From assembly GCF_042665255.1 (NCBI RefSeq), contig NZ_JBHTCD010000009.1: a DNA stretch of 64,000 bases. The stretch is one strand, 5' to 3'. Every line of letters starts with the position of its first letter. Positions within the stretch are counted from its first letter, which is position 1. Of this stretch, positions 56,081 through 64,000 are shown one piece after another. The translations under genes and the position numbers were made by a program. The stretch is from Insolitispirillum peregrinum. GTDB taxonomy: Bacteria > Pseudomonadota > Alphaproteobacteria > Rhodospirillales > Rhodospirillaceae. The notes under the pieces were generated by a model, which saw nothing but the letters and a program-made list of their open reading frames with translations, was not told the origin of the DNA and searched no databases.

Positions 56081-57168
56081 ACATCCTGATCACCGGTGCG
56101 GCCCTGGTCGCCCTGACCCTGCTGGCTGGCTGCTCGGAAGAAAAGACTGCCGCCCCCAAACCGGTGCGCCCGGTCAAAACCGTCAGCGCCCAGTTTCAGG
56201 ATCTGGGGCAAACCATCGAACAGACCGGCGAAATCCGCCCGCGTCTGGATGTGCCGATGAGCTTTCGCCTGAACGGGCAAGTGCTGTGGCGGATTGATAC
56301 CGGCAGCCGGATCAAGGCAGGCGATATCGTCGCCCGGCTGGACAAGACGCCGACCCGCAACGCCCTGCTGTCGGCGCGCGCCGATCTGGCCAGCGCCAAG
56401 GCCGCCCTTGAGCTGGCCCAAACCTCGGCGGAACGGCAGCGCAAGCTGTTTGCCAGCAACTTTGCCGCACAGGCGCAGGTGCAACAGGCCGACGCCAACC
56501 TGAACTCGGCCCGCGCCCGTCTGGATGCGGCACAGGCCGGGCTGGCGACGGCGGAAGAAAACCTGTCCTACACCGAACTGCGCGCCGCCAATGACGGCAT
56601 CGTGTCAGCGGTGGGGGTGAATGCCGGACAGGTGGTCAGCGCCGGACAGATGGTGGTCACGGTCATCGCCGGAGAACAGCGCGATGCGGTGTTTGATTTG
56701 CCGGAAAGCATGATCAGCCACACCCGCGAAGGCATTCCGGTCACCGTCCGGCTGGTTTCCGACCCGACCGTTCGCACCGCCGGGGTGGTGCGCGAGATCA
56801 CGCCGTCGGCGGACCCGACCACCCGCACCTATCGCGTCAAGGTCACACTGGGCGACGAAGCCGCCGCCATGCCGTTTGGCGCGGCGGTGATCGGCACCGC
56901 CTCGCTGCGGGAAAAGACCCTCGCCATCCTGCCAGCTTCGGCCCTGACCCGCCACGGCGAACGCCCGGCGGTGCTGGTGGTCGATCCGGCCACCCACACC
57001 CTCAGCTATCACGACATCCAGCTTGAACGCTTTGACGAAGACAACCTGTTCATCAGCGGCGGCCTGACCCCCGGCGATCTGGTGGTCACCGCCGGGGTCA
57101 GCAAGCTGCGCGATGGCGAACTGGTGGCGCTGGAAGCACAGAACGGCAGCACGGGAGGCCAGCAATGA
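56077..57168 (+). CDS. RND efflux periplasmic adaptor subunit
   Basis: 363-aa membrane fusion protein. Lipoprotein signal with LLAGC (cysteine at residue 19), then barrel-sandwich/lipoyl, helical hairpin (LLSARADLASAKAALELAQTSAERQRKLF) and beta-barrel domains (TVRTAGVVREITPSADPTTRTYRVKV). It joins the RND pump to an outer membrane channel encoded elsewhere. Ends overlapping the pump gene start by 4 nt. Confidence 0.93.
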   Translation: MNILITGAALVALTLLAGCSEEKTAAPKPVRPVKTVSAQFQDLGQTIEQTGEIRPRLDVPMSFRLNGQVLWRIDTGSRIKAGDIVARLDKTPTRNALLSARADLASAKAALELAQTSAERQRKLFASNFAAQAQVQQADANLNSARARLDAAQAGLATAEENLSYTELRAANDGIVSAVGVNAGQVVSAGQMVVTVIAGEQRDAVFDLPESMISHTREGIPVTVRLVSDPTVRTAGVVREITPSADPTTRTYRVKVTLGDEAAAMPFGAAVIGTASLREKTLAILPASALTRHGERPAVLVVDPATHTLSYHDIQLERFDEDNLFISGGLTPGDLVVTAGVSKLRDGELVALEAQNGSTGGQQ

Positions 57169-60100
57169 GCCGCCGGGGCACGGGGTTCAACCTGTCGGCC
57201 TGGACCCTGAAACACCAGTCGCTGGTCATTTTCCTGATGCTGGCGGTGATGCTGGGCGGGGTGATGAGCTATCAGCGCCTGTCGCGCAACGAAGACCCGC
57301 CGTTCACCATCAAGGTGATGGTGGTCAGCGCGCAATGGCCGGGGGCATCGACCACCGACATGACCAATCTGGTGACCGACAAGCTGGAAAAACGGCTATC
57401 GGAAACGCCGCACCTTGATTTCACCCAAAGCTACACCCGCCCCGGCCAGACGGTGATTTTCGTCAACCTGCGCGACACCACCCCGCCGGGGCAGGTGCCC
57501 GACATCTGGTATCAGGTGCGGAAAAAGGTCGGCGATCTGGCCCCGGAGCTGCCCGCCGGGGTGCTGGGGCCATTCTACAACGACGAGTTCGGCGATACCT
57601 TTGGCAGCCTGTTCGCCTTTACCGGCGACGGTTTTTCCCTGCGCGAGCTGCGCGACCGGGTGGAACGCATCCGCTCGGAACTGCTCAGCCTGCCTGATAT
57701 CGGCAAGGTCAACGTGCTGGGGGTGCAGGAAGAAGAAGTGGTGATCACCTTCTCGACCAGCAAGCTCGCCAGTCTGGGGCTGAATCCCGCGACCGCCATT
57801 GATGCCCTGCGGGCACAGAACGCCGTTACTCCGGCGGGAGTGGTGCGCAGTGGTGCGGAAAACATCAGCCTGCGGGTCAGCGGCGCCTTTGCCTCGGAAC
57901 ACAGCCTGAGCGACCTGACCCTGTCGATCGGCGGCCGCTTTGTCCGCCTGAACGATATCGCCTCGATCGAACGCCGCCTCGAAGACCCCGCCGCCCCGTC
58001 GGTGCGGGTCAATGGCGTGCCGGTGATCGCGCTGGCCATTTCGATGGCCGATGGCGGCAACCTGCTGTCCTTTGGCGCCGCCCTGCACGCACGCATGGAG
58101 GCCATCGCCGCCGGTCTGCCGCATGGCATCGAGATGAGCCAGATTGCCGACCAGACGACGGTGGTGAAAGAGGCCGTGGGCGGCTTTGTGAAAGTCCTGC
58201 TCGAAGCGATTGCCATCGTGCTGGCGGTGTCGTTCGTCTCGCTCGGCACCCGCGCCGGGCTGGTGATCAGTGCCGCCATTCCGCTGGTGCTGGCGATGAC
58301 CTTTGTCGGCATGGAACTGACCGGCATCGGCCTGCAACGCGTCTCGCTGGGGGCGCTGATCATCGCCCTCGGGCTGCTGGTCGATGATGCGATGATCACC
58401 GTGGAATCAATGGTCTCCGGGCTGGAACAGGGGCAGGACAAGGCCACCGCCTCGTGCCGCGCCTATGACACCACCGCCTTTCCGATGCTGACCGGCACGC
58501 TGGTGATGATCGCAGGCTTCATCCCGGTCGGCTTTGCCGCCTCCAGCGCCGGGGAATACACCTTCTCGCTGTTCATGGTGGTGCTGATTTCCCTCGTCTG
58601 CTCGTGGGTGGTGGCGGTGCTGTTTGCCCCGCTGCTGGGAACGTGGATTCTACCGCGCACCCTGCGTCACCATGCCCATCAGGAAGGCCGCTTGCTGCGC
58701 GGCTACCGGCAGGTTCTGGACTGGGCGCTCAGCCACCGCTGGCAGACCCTGACCGCCGCCCTGCTGGCCTTCGCGATTTCACTGGTCGGCATGACCAGGG
58801 TCGAACAGCAGTTCTTCCCGGCGTCCGACCGCCCCGAGCTGCTGGTCAATCTGGCCCTGCCGCAAAACGCCTCGCGCGAGGCCACCGACAGCCGGGCGCA
58901 GGCACTGGAAGCGGTGCTGGCCCAGGACCCGGACGTGGTGCGCTTTACCACCTATGTCGGGTCGGGATCGGTGCGCTTCTATCTGCCGATGGACCTGCAA
59001 CTGGAAAACGACAACGTCAGTGAAACCGTCGTCGTCACCAAGGGCATCGCCGAGCGGGATCAGGTGCGCAAGCGGCTGGCGGCGGTGATGGAACGGGATT
59101 TCAGCGACATCATCACCCGCGTCTCACCGCTGGAACTGGGGCCGCCGGTGGGCTGGCCGCTGAAATACCGCGTCGCCGGTCCCGATTTCGCCACCGTGCG
59201 CGGGCTGGCGGCACAGGTGGCCGCGCTGGTGGCCGATGATCCGCACACCCGTGACATCAACCTCAACTCCGGCGAGCCGCAACGCCGCCTGACGGTGGCG
59301 GTCAACCAGATCGAAGCCCGCGCCCTCGGCCTCAGTTCGGAAAGCATCGCCAGCGCGCTGGCCTCGGTGTTTGCCGGTCAGACGGTGACCGCCGTCCGCG
59401 ATGGCGACCGCCTGCTGAACGTGGTGGTGAAAGGCAACGACGACGAACGCACCTCGCTGGCAACACTGGGGAACCTGATGCTGCACACCGGCGATGGCCG
59501 CTCGGTGCCGCTGCGGCAGGTGGCCACCCTGTCCTATGGCTTTGAAGAGCCGATTGTCTGGCGGCGCAACGGCAAGCCGGTGATCACCGTGCAGGCCGAC
59601 GTTGCCAAGGGCATTCAACCGGCGACGGTGGCGATGGCCCTGAACGAGCGGATTGCCGACCTGCGGGCCAAACTGCCGTTCGGCTATACCATCGAAGCCG
59701 GTGGCATCACCGAAGAAGCCGCCAAGGGCAGCGATTCCGTCTTTGCGGTGGTGCCGGTGATGCTGCTGGTGATCGTCGCCCTGCTGATGGTGCAACTCCA
59801 AAGCTTCAGCCGCATGGGGCTGGCGGTGGCGATGGCTCCGTTCGGCCTGATCGGGGTGGTCGCTGCCATGCTGCCCAGCGGCGCCCCGATGGGTTTCGTC
59901 GCCCAGCTTGGCGTCATCGCCCTGTCGGGGATGATCATCCGCAATGCGGTGATCCTGATTCAGGAAGTCGATCACAACATCAGCATCGGCCTCGAACCAC
60001 AGGTCGCCGTCACCACCGCCAGCCTGCACCGCTCGCGCCCGATCGTGCTGACCGCCTGCGCCGCCATTCTGGGGATGATCCCGATTTCCGGGCAAATCTT

Positions 60101-60251
60101 CTGGGGACCGATGGCCTATGCGATGATCGGCGGTCTGGCCGCCGCCACCGTGCTGACGCTGGTGCTGCTGCCCTGCTTCCTGCTGTGGCTGCTGGAAGCC
60201 GAAGCGCGGCGGCGGGCGAAGGCAGAGGGAGTGGCGGAGGCGGTGAGCTGA
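57165..60251 (+). CDS. RND multidrug efflux pump (HAE1/AcrB-like)
   Basis: 1028-aa inner membrane pump with 12 helices and two large periplasmic loops. Familiar points are the start of the first helix (LSAWTLKHQSLVIFLMLAVML), the proton relay stretch LGLLVDDAMITVESM in TM4 and GMIIRNAVILIQEVDHNI in TM10-11. Closest to AcrB/MexF-like exporters by pattern, but the substrate is unknown. No outer membrane channel gene follows; a repeat fragment does. Confidence 0.95.
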   Translation: MSRRGTGFNLSAWTLKHQSLVIFLMLAVMLGGVMSYQRLSRNEDPPFTIKVMVVSAQWPGASTTDMTNLVTDKLEKRLSETPHLDFTQSYTRPGQTVIFVNLRDTTPPGQVPDIWYQVRKKVGDLAPELPAGVLGPFYNDEFGDTFGSLFAFTGDGFSLRELRDRVERIRSELLSLPDIGKVNVLGVQEEEVVITFSTSKLASLGLNPATAIDALRAQNAVTPAGVVRSGAENISLRVSGAFASEHSLSDLTLSIGGRFVRLNDIASIERRLEDPAAPSVRVNGVPVIALAISMADGGNLLSFGAALHARMEAIAAGLPHGIEMSQIADQTTVVKEAVGGFVKVLLEAIAIVLAVSFVSLGTRAGLVISAAIPLVLAMTFVGMELTGIGLQRVSLGALIIALGLLVDDAMITVESMVSGLEQGQDKATASCRAYDTTAFPMLTGTLVMIAGFIPVGFAASSAGEYTFSLFMVVLISLVCSWVVAVLFAPLLGTWILPRTLRHHAHQEGRLLRGYRQVLDWALSHRWQTLTAALLAFAISLVGMTRVEQQFFPASDRPELLVNLALPQNASREATDSRAQALEAVLAQDPDVVRFTTYVGSGSVRFYLPMDLQLENDNVSETVVVTKGIAERDQVRKRLAAVMERDFSDIITRVSPLELGPPVGWPLKYRVAGPDFATVRGLAAQVAALVADDPHTRDINLNSGEPQRRLTVAVNQIEARALGLSSESIASALASVFAGQTVTAVRDGDRLLNVVVKGNDDERTSLATLGNLMLHTGDGRSVPLRQVATLSYGFEEPIVWRRNGKPVITVQADVAKGIQPATVAMALNERIADLRAKLPFGYTIEAGGITEEAAKGSDSVFAVVPVMLLVIVALLMVQLQSFSRMGLAVAMAPFGLIGVVAAMLPSGAPMGFVAQLGVIALSGMIIRNAVILIQEVDHNISIGLEPQVAVTTASLHRSRPIVLTACAAILGMIPISGQIFWGPMAYAMIGGLAAATVLTLVLLPCFLLWLLEAEARRRAKAEGVAEAVS

Positions 60252-60269
60252 GGGAGGGGGGGGAAACGG

Positions 60270-60345
60270 GGTCGTGGAGCGCTGCTCCACACCTCGCCCG
60301 GACCCCATTTTATGGGGAAGGCACTCCGAGCCTTTCCCCGATGAT
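60270..60345 (-). repeat. MITE-like repeat, truncated copy 8
   Basis: GTGGAGCGCTGCTCCAC followed by ACCTCGCCCGGACCCCATTTTATGGGG, i.e. the core palindrome and part of one arm, without terminal repeats. Lies just after the RND gene and may act as its terminator. Confidence 0.6.
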
Positions 60346-60568
60346 CACCTCTGTTGCGGGTACACCGTAAATTTCACATGTCAACATATAAATAAAAAGC
60401 ATCCTGCACATAATATCGCCAGGATCAATTCATAAATATTACTTGTTTTTAACCCCACCTCACCATCACACTCCCCAAAAGCGAAGAAGCTCCGTGTCAT
60501 CGCGTCCAAAGACACGGGGCAAGTCTTCATGAAAATTGACGCATCCCAATATCAGAAGAGATAAAATT
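60346..60568. other. AT-rich leader region of the paralogue cluster
   Basis: Composition changes sharply from GC-rich to AT-rich here. Near the gene lies a hairpin CCGTGTC/GACACGG (60492-60498 and 60511-60517) flanked by GAAGA and TCTTC, giving a longer imperfect stem about 40-90 bp before the start. No promoter was located with confidence. Confidence 0.5.
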
Positions 60569-61603
60569 GTGAGAAAACCCGCAAGGATTGTACTATCCAT
60601 TTTTGTACTGGTCTTCCTTTTCAACATCAACAGTGCCATTGCCGATACGCCAGCCCTCACCAGCCGTCAGGAAGAAATCGGGCGCATCGCACTTGATCCG
60701 AATGGATACATTACAAAAGAACTGCATGATGAATTCTGGTCATTCATGCCAGAAGACGAGATGAACGACCCTGTTCAGCGGAAAAATCTTTCTGCCGAAA
60801 TAGATGCGGGCATTGGCCTCAGCGTACGCCTTCGCAAGGAACTCTGGGATAGCGTTGAAGCAAGTCTGGCGGCAAGGCGGGTCGTCAAGACACCTGGCTA
60901 TGAACAGGCCAATCGTGCCTTCATGGCAATGTCAGATAATCCGGTCATCAAACAGGATCTTGCACGCGTGATCGCAGTCAACGAGGAAACGCTCAAGGCG
61001 GCAGCCACAGGTTCCCCCATACAGATCGCAGACGGTCTCGCCTATATCACGATGGACACGTTGGCTGACGCCCGGAAAGGACAGGAAGGCTCACTGGCCC
61101 GCGTACGGCTTCTGGCCTCGCCGGACTGGAAACCAGTGGTCCGTGAATTCCGCTATCCCGCCGCCCACGTCGCAATCTTGTCGATTATCCCGTACGTTTA
61201 TCAGCAAAAAAGCGTTTCCGAGGCGAATAAGCCCAGGATGACATCCACGCTTCTCGGAAATGCGATCGATGCCAGCAGAAGCGTCACGATCACCTATAAC
61301 GAGATCGGTCTTAAAATCAAAGACCCAAAGACCGTCATGCCCAGAATCGTCAAGGAAGCCACCAAGGGAATTAACGCGAAAACAATCGCGCAGACAGCAT
61401 CCGAAAAATGGAGGGGAATGGACTCATCCAGCGCTATTTCTCAAGCCAAAGTATCTGATACGTCTGTATTTATCGCCGTCACTGCCGTCAACACACCGCA
61501 CTATGATGGCTATATGGTTCTTACGGCATGGTCTGAATTATCAGCGCTGGATGCCAGTGCAACTCTGGAGGCATTGAAAAGCTCCATCCAGATTATTGAC
61601 TAA
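60569..61603 (+). CDS. Secreted protein of unknown family, paralogue 1
   Basis: 344 aa from the GTG at 60569, which has AGAAGAG upstream; an in-frame TTG at 60536 is less likely. N-terminal signal peptide ending ...NSAIA before DTPAL. Shared with the next two genes: NGYITKELHDEFWS near residue 48, SPDWKP, YPAAHVAILSIIPY, EKWRGMDSS and a C-terminal LKSSIQIID. No cysteine. No known domain was recognised. Codon and base use are more AT-rich than in the rest of the window. Confidence 0.85.
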   Translation: MRKPARIVLSIFVLVFLFNINSAIADTPALTSRQEEIGRIALDPNGYITKELHDEFWSFMPEDEMNDPVQRKNLSAEIDAGIGLSVRLRKELWDSVEASLAARRVVKTPGYEQANRAFMAMSDNPVIKQDLARVIAVNEETLKAAATGSPIQIADGLAYITMDTLADARKGQEGSLARVRLLASPDWKPVVREFRYPAAHVAILSIIPYVYQQKSVSEANKPRMTSTLLGNAIDASRSVTITYNEIGLKIKDPKTVMPRIVKEATKGINAKTIAQTASEKWRGMDSSSAISQAKVSDTSVFIAVTAVNTPHYDGYMVLTAWSELSALDASATLEALKSSIQIID

Positions 61604-61653
61604 CAAATTGGAAAAATAAAACTAAAACAAATGGACAGAGAGTCTAAGTAAAA

Positions 61654-62694
61654 ATGAAAGTGTCAAAGATCATATCACTATTAACAGCAACAATACTTGC
61701 AATGACGGTGACCATGAGAACCGCAAACAGCGCCGATATACCGCTGCTCAATGCGATGCAAAATGACATATTCCGCATCGTCGAACACAAGAATGGCTAC
61801 ATCACAAAAGAAATGCACGATGACTTCTGGTCCCAAATACCGGAAGAGAAGATCAAGACCCCGCAAATACGGCAGGGCACCATCCTTGATCTGAACGCCA
61901 CCCTCCTGATGGGGTACAGCCTGAAAAAAGAAGCTCTGGAAAGCACCCGAGCCAGTATGAAAGCCGGTAAAATCATCCACACCCCTGGCTACAAAGAGGC
62001 CAGGCGTGACTATCTGACCCTGGGGAAACTGCCCCAAAACAAACAACTGATAGATGACTTGCTCGCCAGCAACGATGCCATGATCAAGGCGGGCGCCACC
62101 GGCTCCCCCTTTCAAAGCCCCAAGGGACCGATCCCCATCACCGCCGAACTGCTTGATACGGTGCAACAGGGGATCAATGGTCAGGTGGCCCGCATCAAGC
62201 TGTTGATCTCACCGGACTGGAACCCGCACATCAGCGAAACGCGTTACCCCCAGGCCCACATTGCCATTCGGTCCATTGTCCCTTTCAATGTCCTCGTGCG
62301 GGGCCGCAGCAGCGCCGAAAGAGGCCCGGTCATGTCGGTGCTGTTTGAAAATGCCATCGATGAGAACAGAAACGTCGTGGTCTCTTACGTCAACCTTGGC
62401 ACGCCGCTGGGCAATCCAGAGAATGACATGGCACAACTTGTGGCCGCGATTGCCCAGGCGACAAACTCAAAGTTCCTCGCCCCGATCAGCCACGAGACAT
62501 GGCGGGGCATGTCTTCGGCAAAAGGAGACATACAGTCCACACACACGGGTGGCAGCTCCTTCATGTCGGTCCGCATCGTCAATCTCCCCCAGTACACCGG
62601 ATATCTGATCCTGCGTGTCGGGTCGACCATATCACTCCCGGATTCATCCCTGACGCTGCATTCGCTGGAAGAGTCACTACAGATCATTGATTGA
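61654..62694 (+). CDS. Secreted protein of unknown family, paralogue 2
   Basis: 346 aa with signal peptide MKVSKIISLLTATILAMTVT...NSA. It keeps NGYITKEMHDDFWSQIPEE, TPGYKEA, IKAGATGSPFQSPKGPI, SPDWNPHISETRYPQAHIAIRSIVPF, ETWRGMSSA, SSFMSVRIVNLPQYTGYL and SLEESLQIID. No cysteine. It begins 50 bp after paralogue 1. Function unknown. Confidence 0.86.
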   Translation: MKVSKIISLLTATILAMTVTMRTANSADIPLLNAMQNDIFRIVEHKNGYITKEMHDDFWSQIPEEKIKTPQIRQGTILDLNATLLMGYSLKKEALESTRASMKAGKIIHTPGYKEARRDYLTLGKLPQNKQLIDDLLASNDAMIKAGATGSPFQSPKGPIPITAELLDTVQQGINGQVARIKLLISPDWNPHISETRYPQAHIAIRSIVPFNVLVRGRSSAERGPVMSVLFENAIDENRNVVVSYVNLGTPLGNPENDMAQLVAAIAQATNSKFLAPISHETWRGMSSAKGDIQSTHTGGSSFMSVRIVNLPQYTGYLILRVGSTISLPDSSLTLHSLEESLQIID

Positions 62695-62816
62695 CGGGCT
62701 ACGCGAAACACGGCGAGCGACATCACGGGCGAGGAGAGTCGGGTGGCAGCCTGCTTTTGCTCCTCGATTTGCGTTTCCCAAGTCAGTTTTCAGGAAAACA
62801 ATTGAAAGACTCATTG

Positions 62817-63854
62817 ATGAAGAAAATTTTCTCGCGAATTATTCCTATGGCAATAATTGCAATTTTTACAACAACACCCAGCACATCACATGCTGAAAAA
62901 TTCATGATAACATATGAACAGTTAGATATATATAACACGGTATCAGCCGAGGATGGGTACATAACAAAAGAACTTCATGATGAATTCTGGTCCATGATGC
63001 CAAAAGAGGAAATGAATGACCCGGAAAAACGGAAGATCATTATAAGCAGCCTGGAGACAACCCTCTTGCTGCGGGAACGCCTGCAAAAGGAACTCTGGAA
63101 CAGCATCAAAGCCAGCATGGCAAAAAAGAAGGTCGTCCAAACCCCTGACTACAAACAGGTCCAAAGCGCCTTTCTGGCCAGCGTAACCGACCCTGCCGCC
63201 AAACGGGATATGGAACAGCGGATGGCCTTTAACGACGCCATGATCAAGGCGGCGGCAACAGGCATGCCGATTGAAACCCCGAAAGGTCCCATCAGCATCA
63301 CTCCCGGACTGCTTGCCAAGGCCTTGCCGGGACTGGATGCCTCACTGGTCCGCACGCAGCTTCTGGTCTCACCGGACTGGTCCCCACCGATGCTCAAGAT
63401 ACCCTATCCGGGGGCTCACGTTGCCATTACGTCCATCATCCCTTTTCGGACCCGCCAGAACGTTGACATTGGGTCTGCGGACCACCTCGCCACATCGGTG
63501 ATTCTCGAAAATACAGTCAGCGAGGACAGGACCCTGACCGTTTCTTACACCAATGAAGGCCAGCCGATGAAGAATCCGGAAGCGATGACCGCACAGATTC
63601 TGACCAGTGTTTCAGAAGAAAACGGTTTCTCGCTTCTGGCCCCCATTTCCAAGGAGCGCTGGCGGGGTCTGCACTCGGCGAAAGGTATCTTCAAGATCAC
63701 CTCGCACGATACCACCAGCTTCATGTCGCTCCGCCTCGTCGATCTGCCACACCATACCGGCTACATGTACCTGACCGCAGAATCAGGCCTGTCAACAGAT
63801 GACGCCTCGCAGATGCTGAAATCACTGGAAGAGTCGTTACAGTTTATCGATTAG
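62817..63854 (+). CDS. Secreted protein of unknown family, paralogue 3
   Basis: 345 aa from the ATG at 62817 (MKKIFSRIIPMAIIAIFTTTPSTSHA is the signal peptide). The open frame starts upstream, but only this start gives the secretion signal shared with the paralogues. Motifs: DGYITKELHDEFWSMMPKEEMNDPEKR, IKAAATGMPIETPKGPISIT, SPDWSPP, YPGAHVAITSIIPF, ERWRGLHSA, TSFMSLRLVDLPHHTGYMYL, SLEESLQFID. No cysteine. It is the closest match to paralogue 1 at the N-terminus and to paralogue 2 at the C-terminus. Confidence 0.86.
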   Translation: MKKIFSRIIPMAIIAIFTTTPSTSHAEKFMITYEQLDIYNTVSAEDGYITKELHDEFWSMMPKEEMNDPEKRKIIISSLETTLLLRERLQKELWNSIKASMAKKKVVQTPDYKQVQSAFLASVTDPAAKRDMEQRMAFNDAMIKAAATGMPIETPKGPISITPGLLAKALPGLDASLVRTQLLVSPDWSPPMLKIPYPGAHVAITSIIPFRTRQNVDIGSADHLATSVILENTVSEDRTLTVSYTNEGQPMKNPEAMTAQILTSVSEENGFSLLAPISKERWRGLHSAKGIFKITSHDTTSFMSLRLVDLPHHTGYMYLTAESGLSTDDASQMLKSLEESLQFID

Positions 63855-63858
63855 GGCC

Positions 63859-63902
63859 GCATTTTCCGAGCCGTTGACCGGAGACGGGCAACTTGAAAAT
63901 GC
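63859..63902. terminator. Hairpin between the paralogue cluster and the next gene
   Basis: GCATTTTC (63859-63866) and GAAAATGC (63895-63902) form a perfect 8-bp stem enclosing a GC-rich inner section. It lies 5 bp after one stop and 2 bp from the other gene's stop, so it may end both transcripts, or it may be another dispersed hairpin repeat. Confidence 0.4.
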
Positions 63903-63903
63903 T

Positions 63904-64000
63904 CTAAAACAAACTCTCCTGCCTGCCGTCCCCGGCCTTGCCCTTGCGGGCCGCCGGACGGCGGGCGGGAGGCTCTGCCGGGCCGGGGGCCGAGCCATCA
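63904..64000 (-). CDS. 3' end of an unidentified minus-strand gene
   Basis: The frame ends with TAG at 63906-63904. The visible C-terminus is basic and alanine/proline-rich and ends RKGKAGDGRQESLF. It resembles disordered tails of nucleic-acid enzymes, but there is too little to name it; the gene continues beyond the window. Confidence 0.5.
   Translation of the reverse strand, partial: DGSAPGPAEPPARRPAARKGKAGDGRQESLF

Overview
The window is about 64 kb of high-GC DNA from a free-living, respiring alphaproteobacterium, most probably Rhodospirillales (Magnetospirillum/Novispirillum-like). The evidence is gene content: the complex I accessory homologue NDUFA12 followed by MlaD-like and DUF2155 genes, ubiG / lysC / EI-Ntr (ptsP) clustering, glyQ-glyS-ppdK, an NsrR-headed cydABXDC set, class II RNR NrdJ and MeaB. 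This placement comes from recognised families and order only; no rRNA or tRNA gene was seen.

Layout. 1-7.6 kb: potassium uptake, kdpA (5' end outside the window), kdpB, kdpC and the KdpD/KdpE two-component system. 7.6-14.7 kb, minus strand: nsrR then cydA-cydB-cydX-cydD-cydC, a cytochrome bd oxidase with its CydDC exporter under a probable NO-sensing regulator. 15-16 kb: an unassigned membrane-anchored protein. 16-19.6 kb, minus: nadA-nadB-nadC, preceded by four operator-like boxes spaced exactly 24 bp apart. 19.97-20.53 kb: a type I-C-like CRISPR array of nine repeats with no cas gene nearby. 20.6-27.7 kb, minus: meaB, ppdK, glyS, glyQ. 28-31.4 kb: a chemoreceptor and a Kef/CPA2 antiporter. 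31.7-38 kb: ptsP, a nitronate monooxygenase-family enzyme, lysC and ubiG. 38-43.4 kb: a small protein, a DUF4236 protein and nrdJ with candidate NrdR boxes. 44-48 kb: NDUFA12 homologue, two tandem MlaD-like proteins, DUF2155, truncated haemoglobin and a FemAB/GNAT-like protein. 48.6-50.2 kb: a tiny ORF with its own terminator, then serA. 50.5-55.4 kb: small accessory genes, including a MntA-HepT toxin-antitoxin pair coupled to an SDR gene, a LysE-type exporter, a PadR regulator and a lipocalin. 55.5-60.3 kb: a TetR-controlled RND efflux operon. 60.5-63.9 kb: three tandem paralogous secreted proteins of unknown function on AT-richer DNA. The window closes with the 3' end of a minus-strand gene.

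Two dispersed repeat families run through the intergenic DNA. One is a MITE-like element of about 220 bp with terminal inverted repeats (eight whole or partial copies). The other is a 45-bp hairpin (four copies) that sits just beyond three of those elements. The most promising unexplained items are the three-paralogue secreted family, the 24-bp periodic boxes before nadA, the MITE-like family, and the small-ORF unit upstream of serA.
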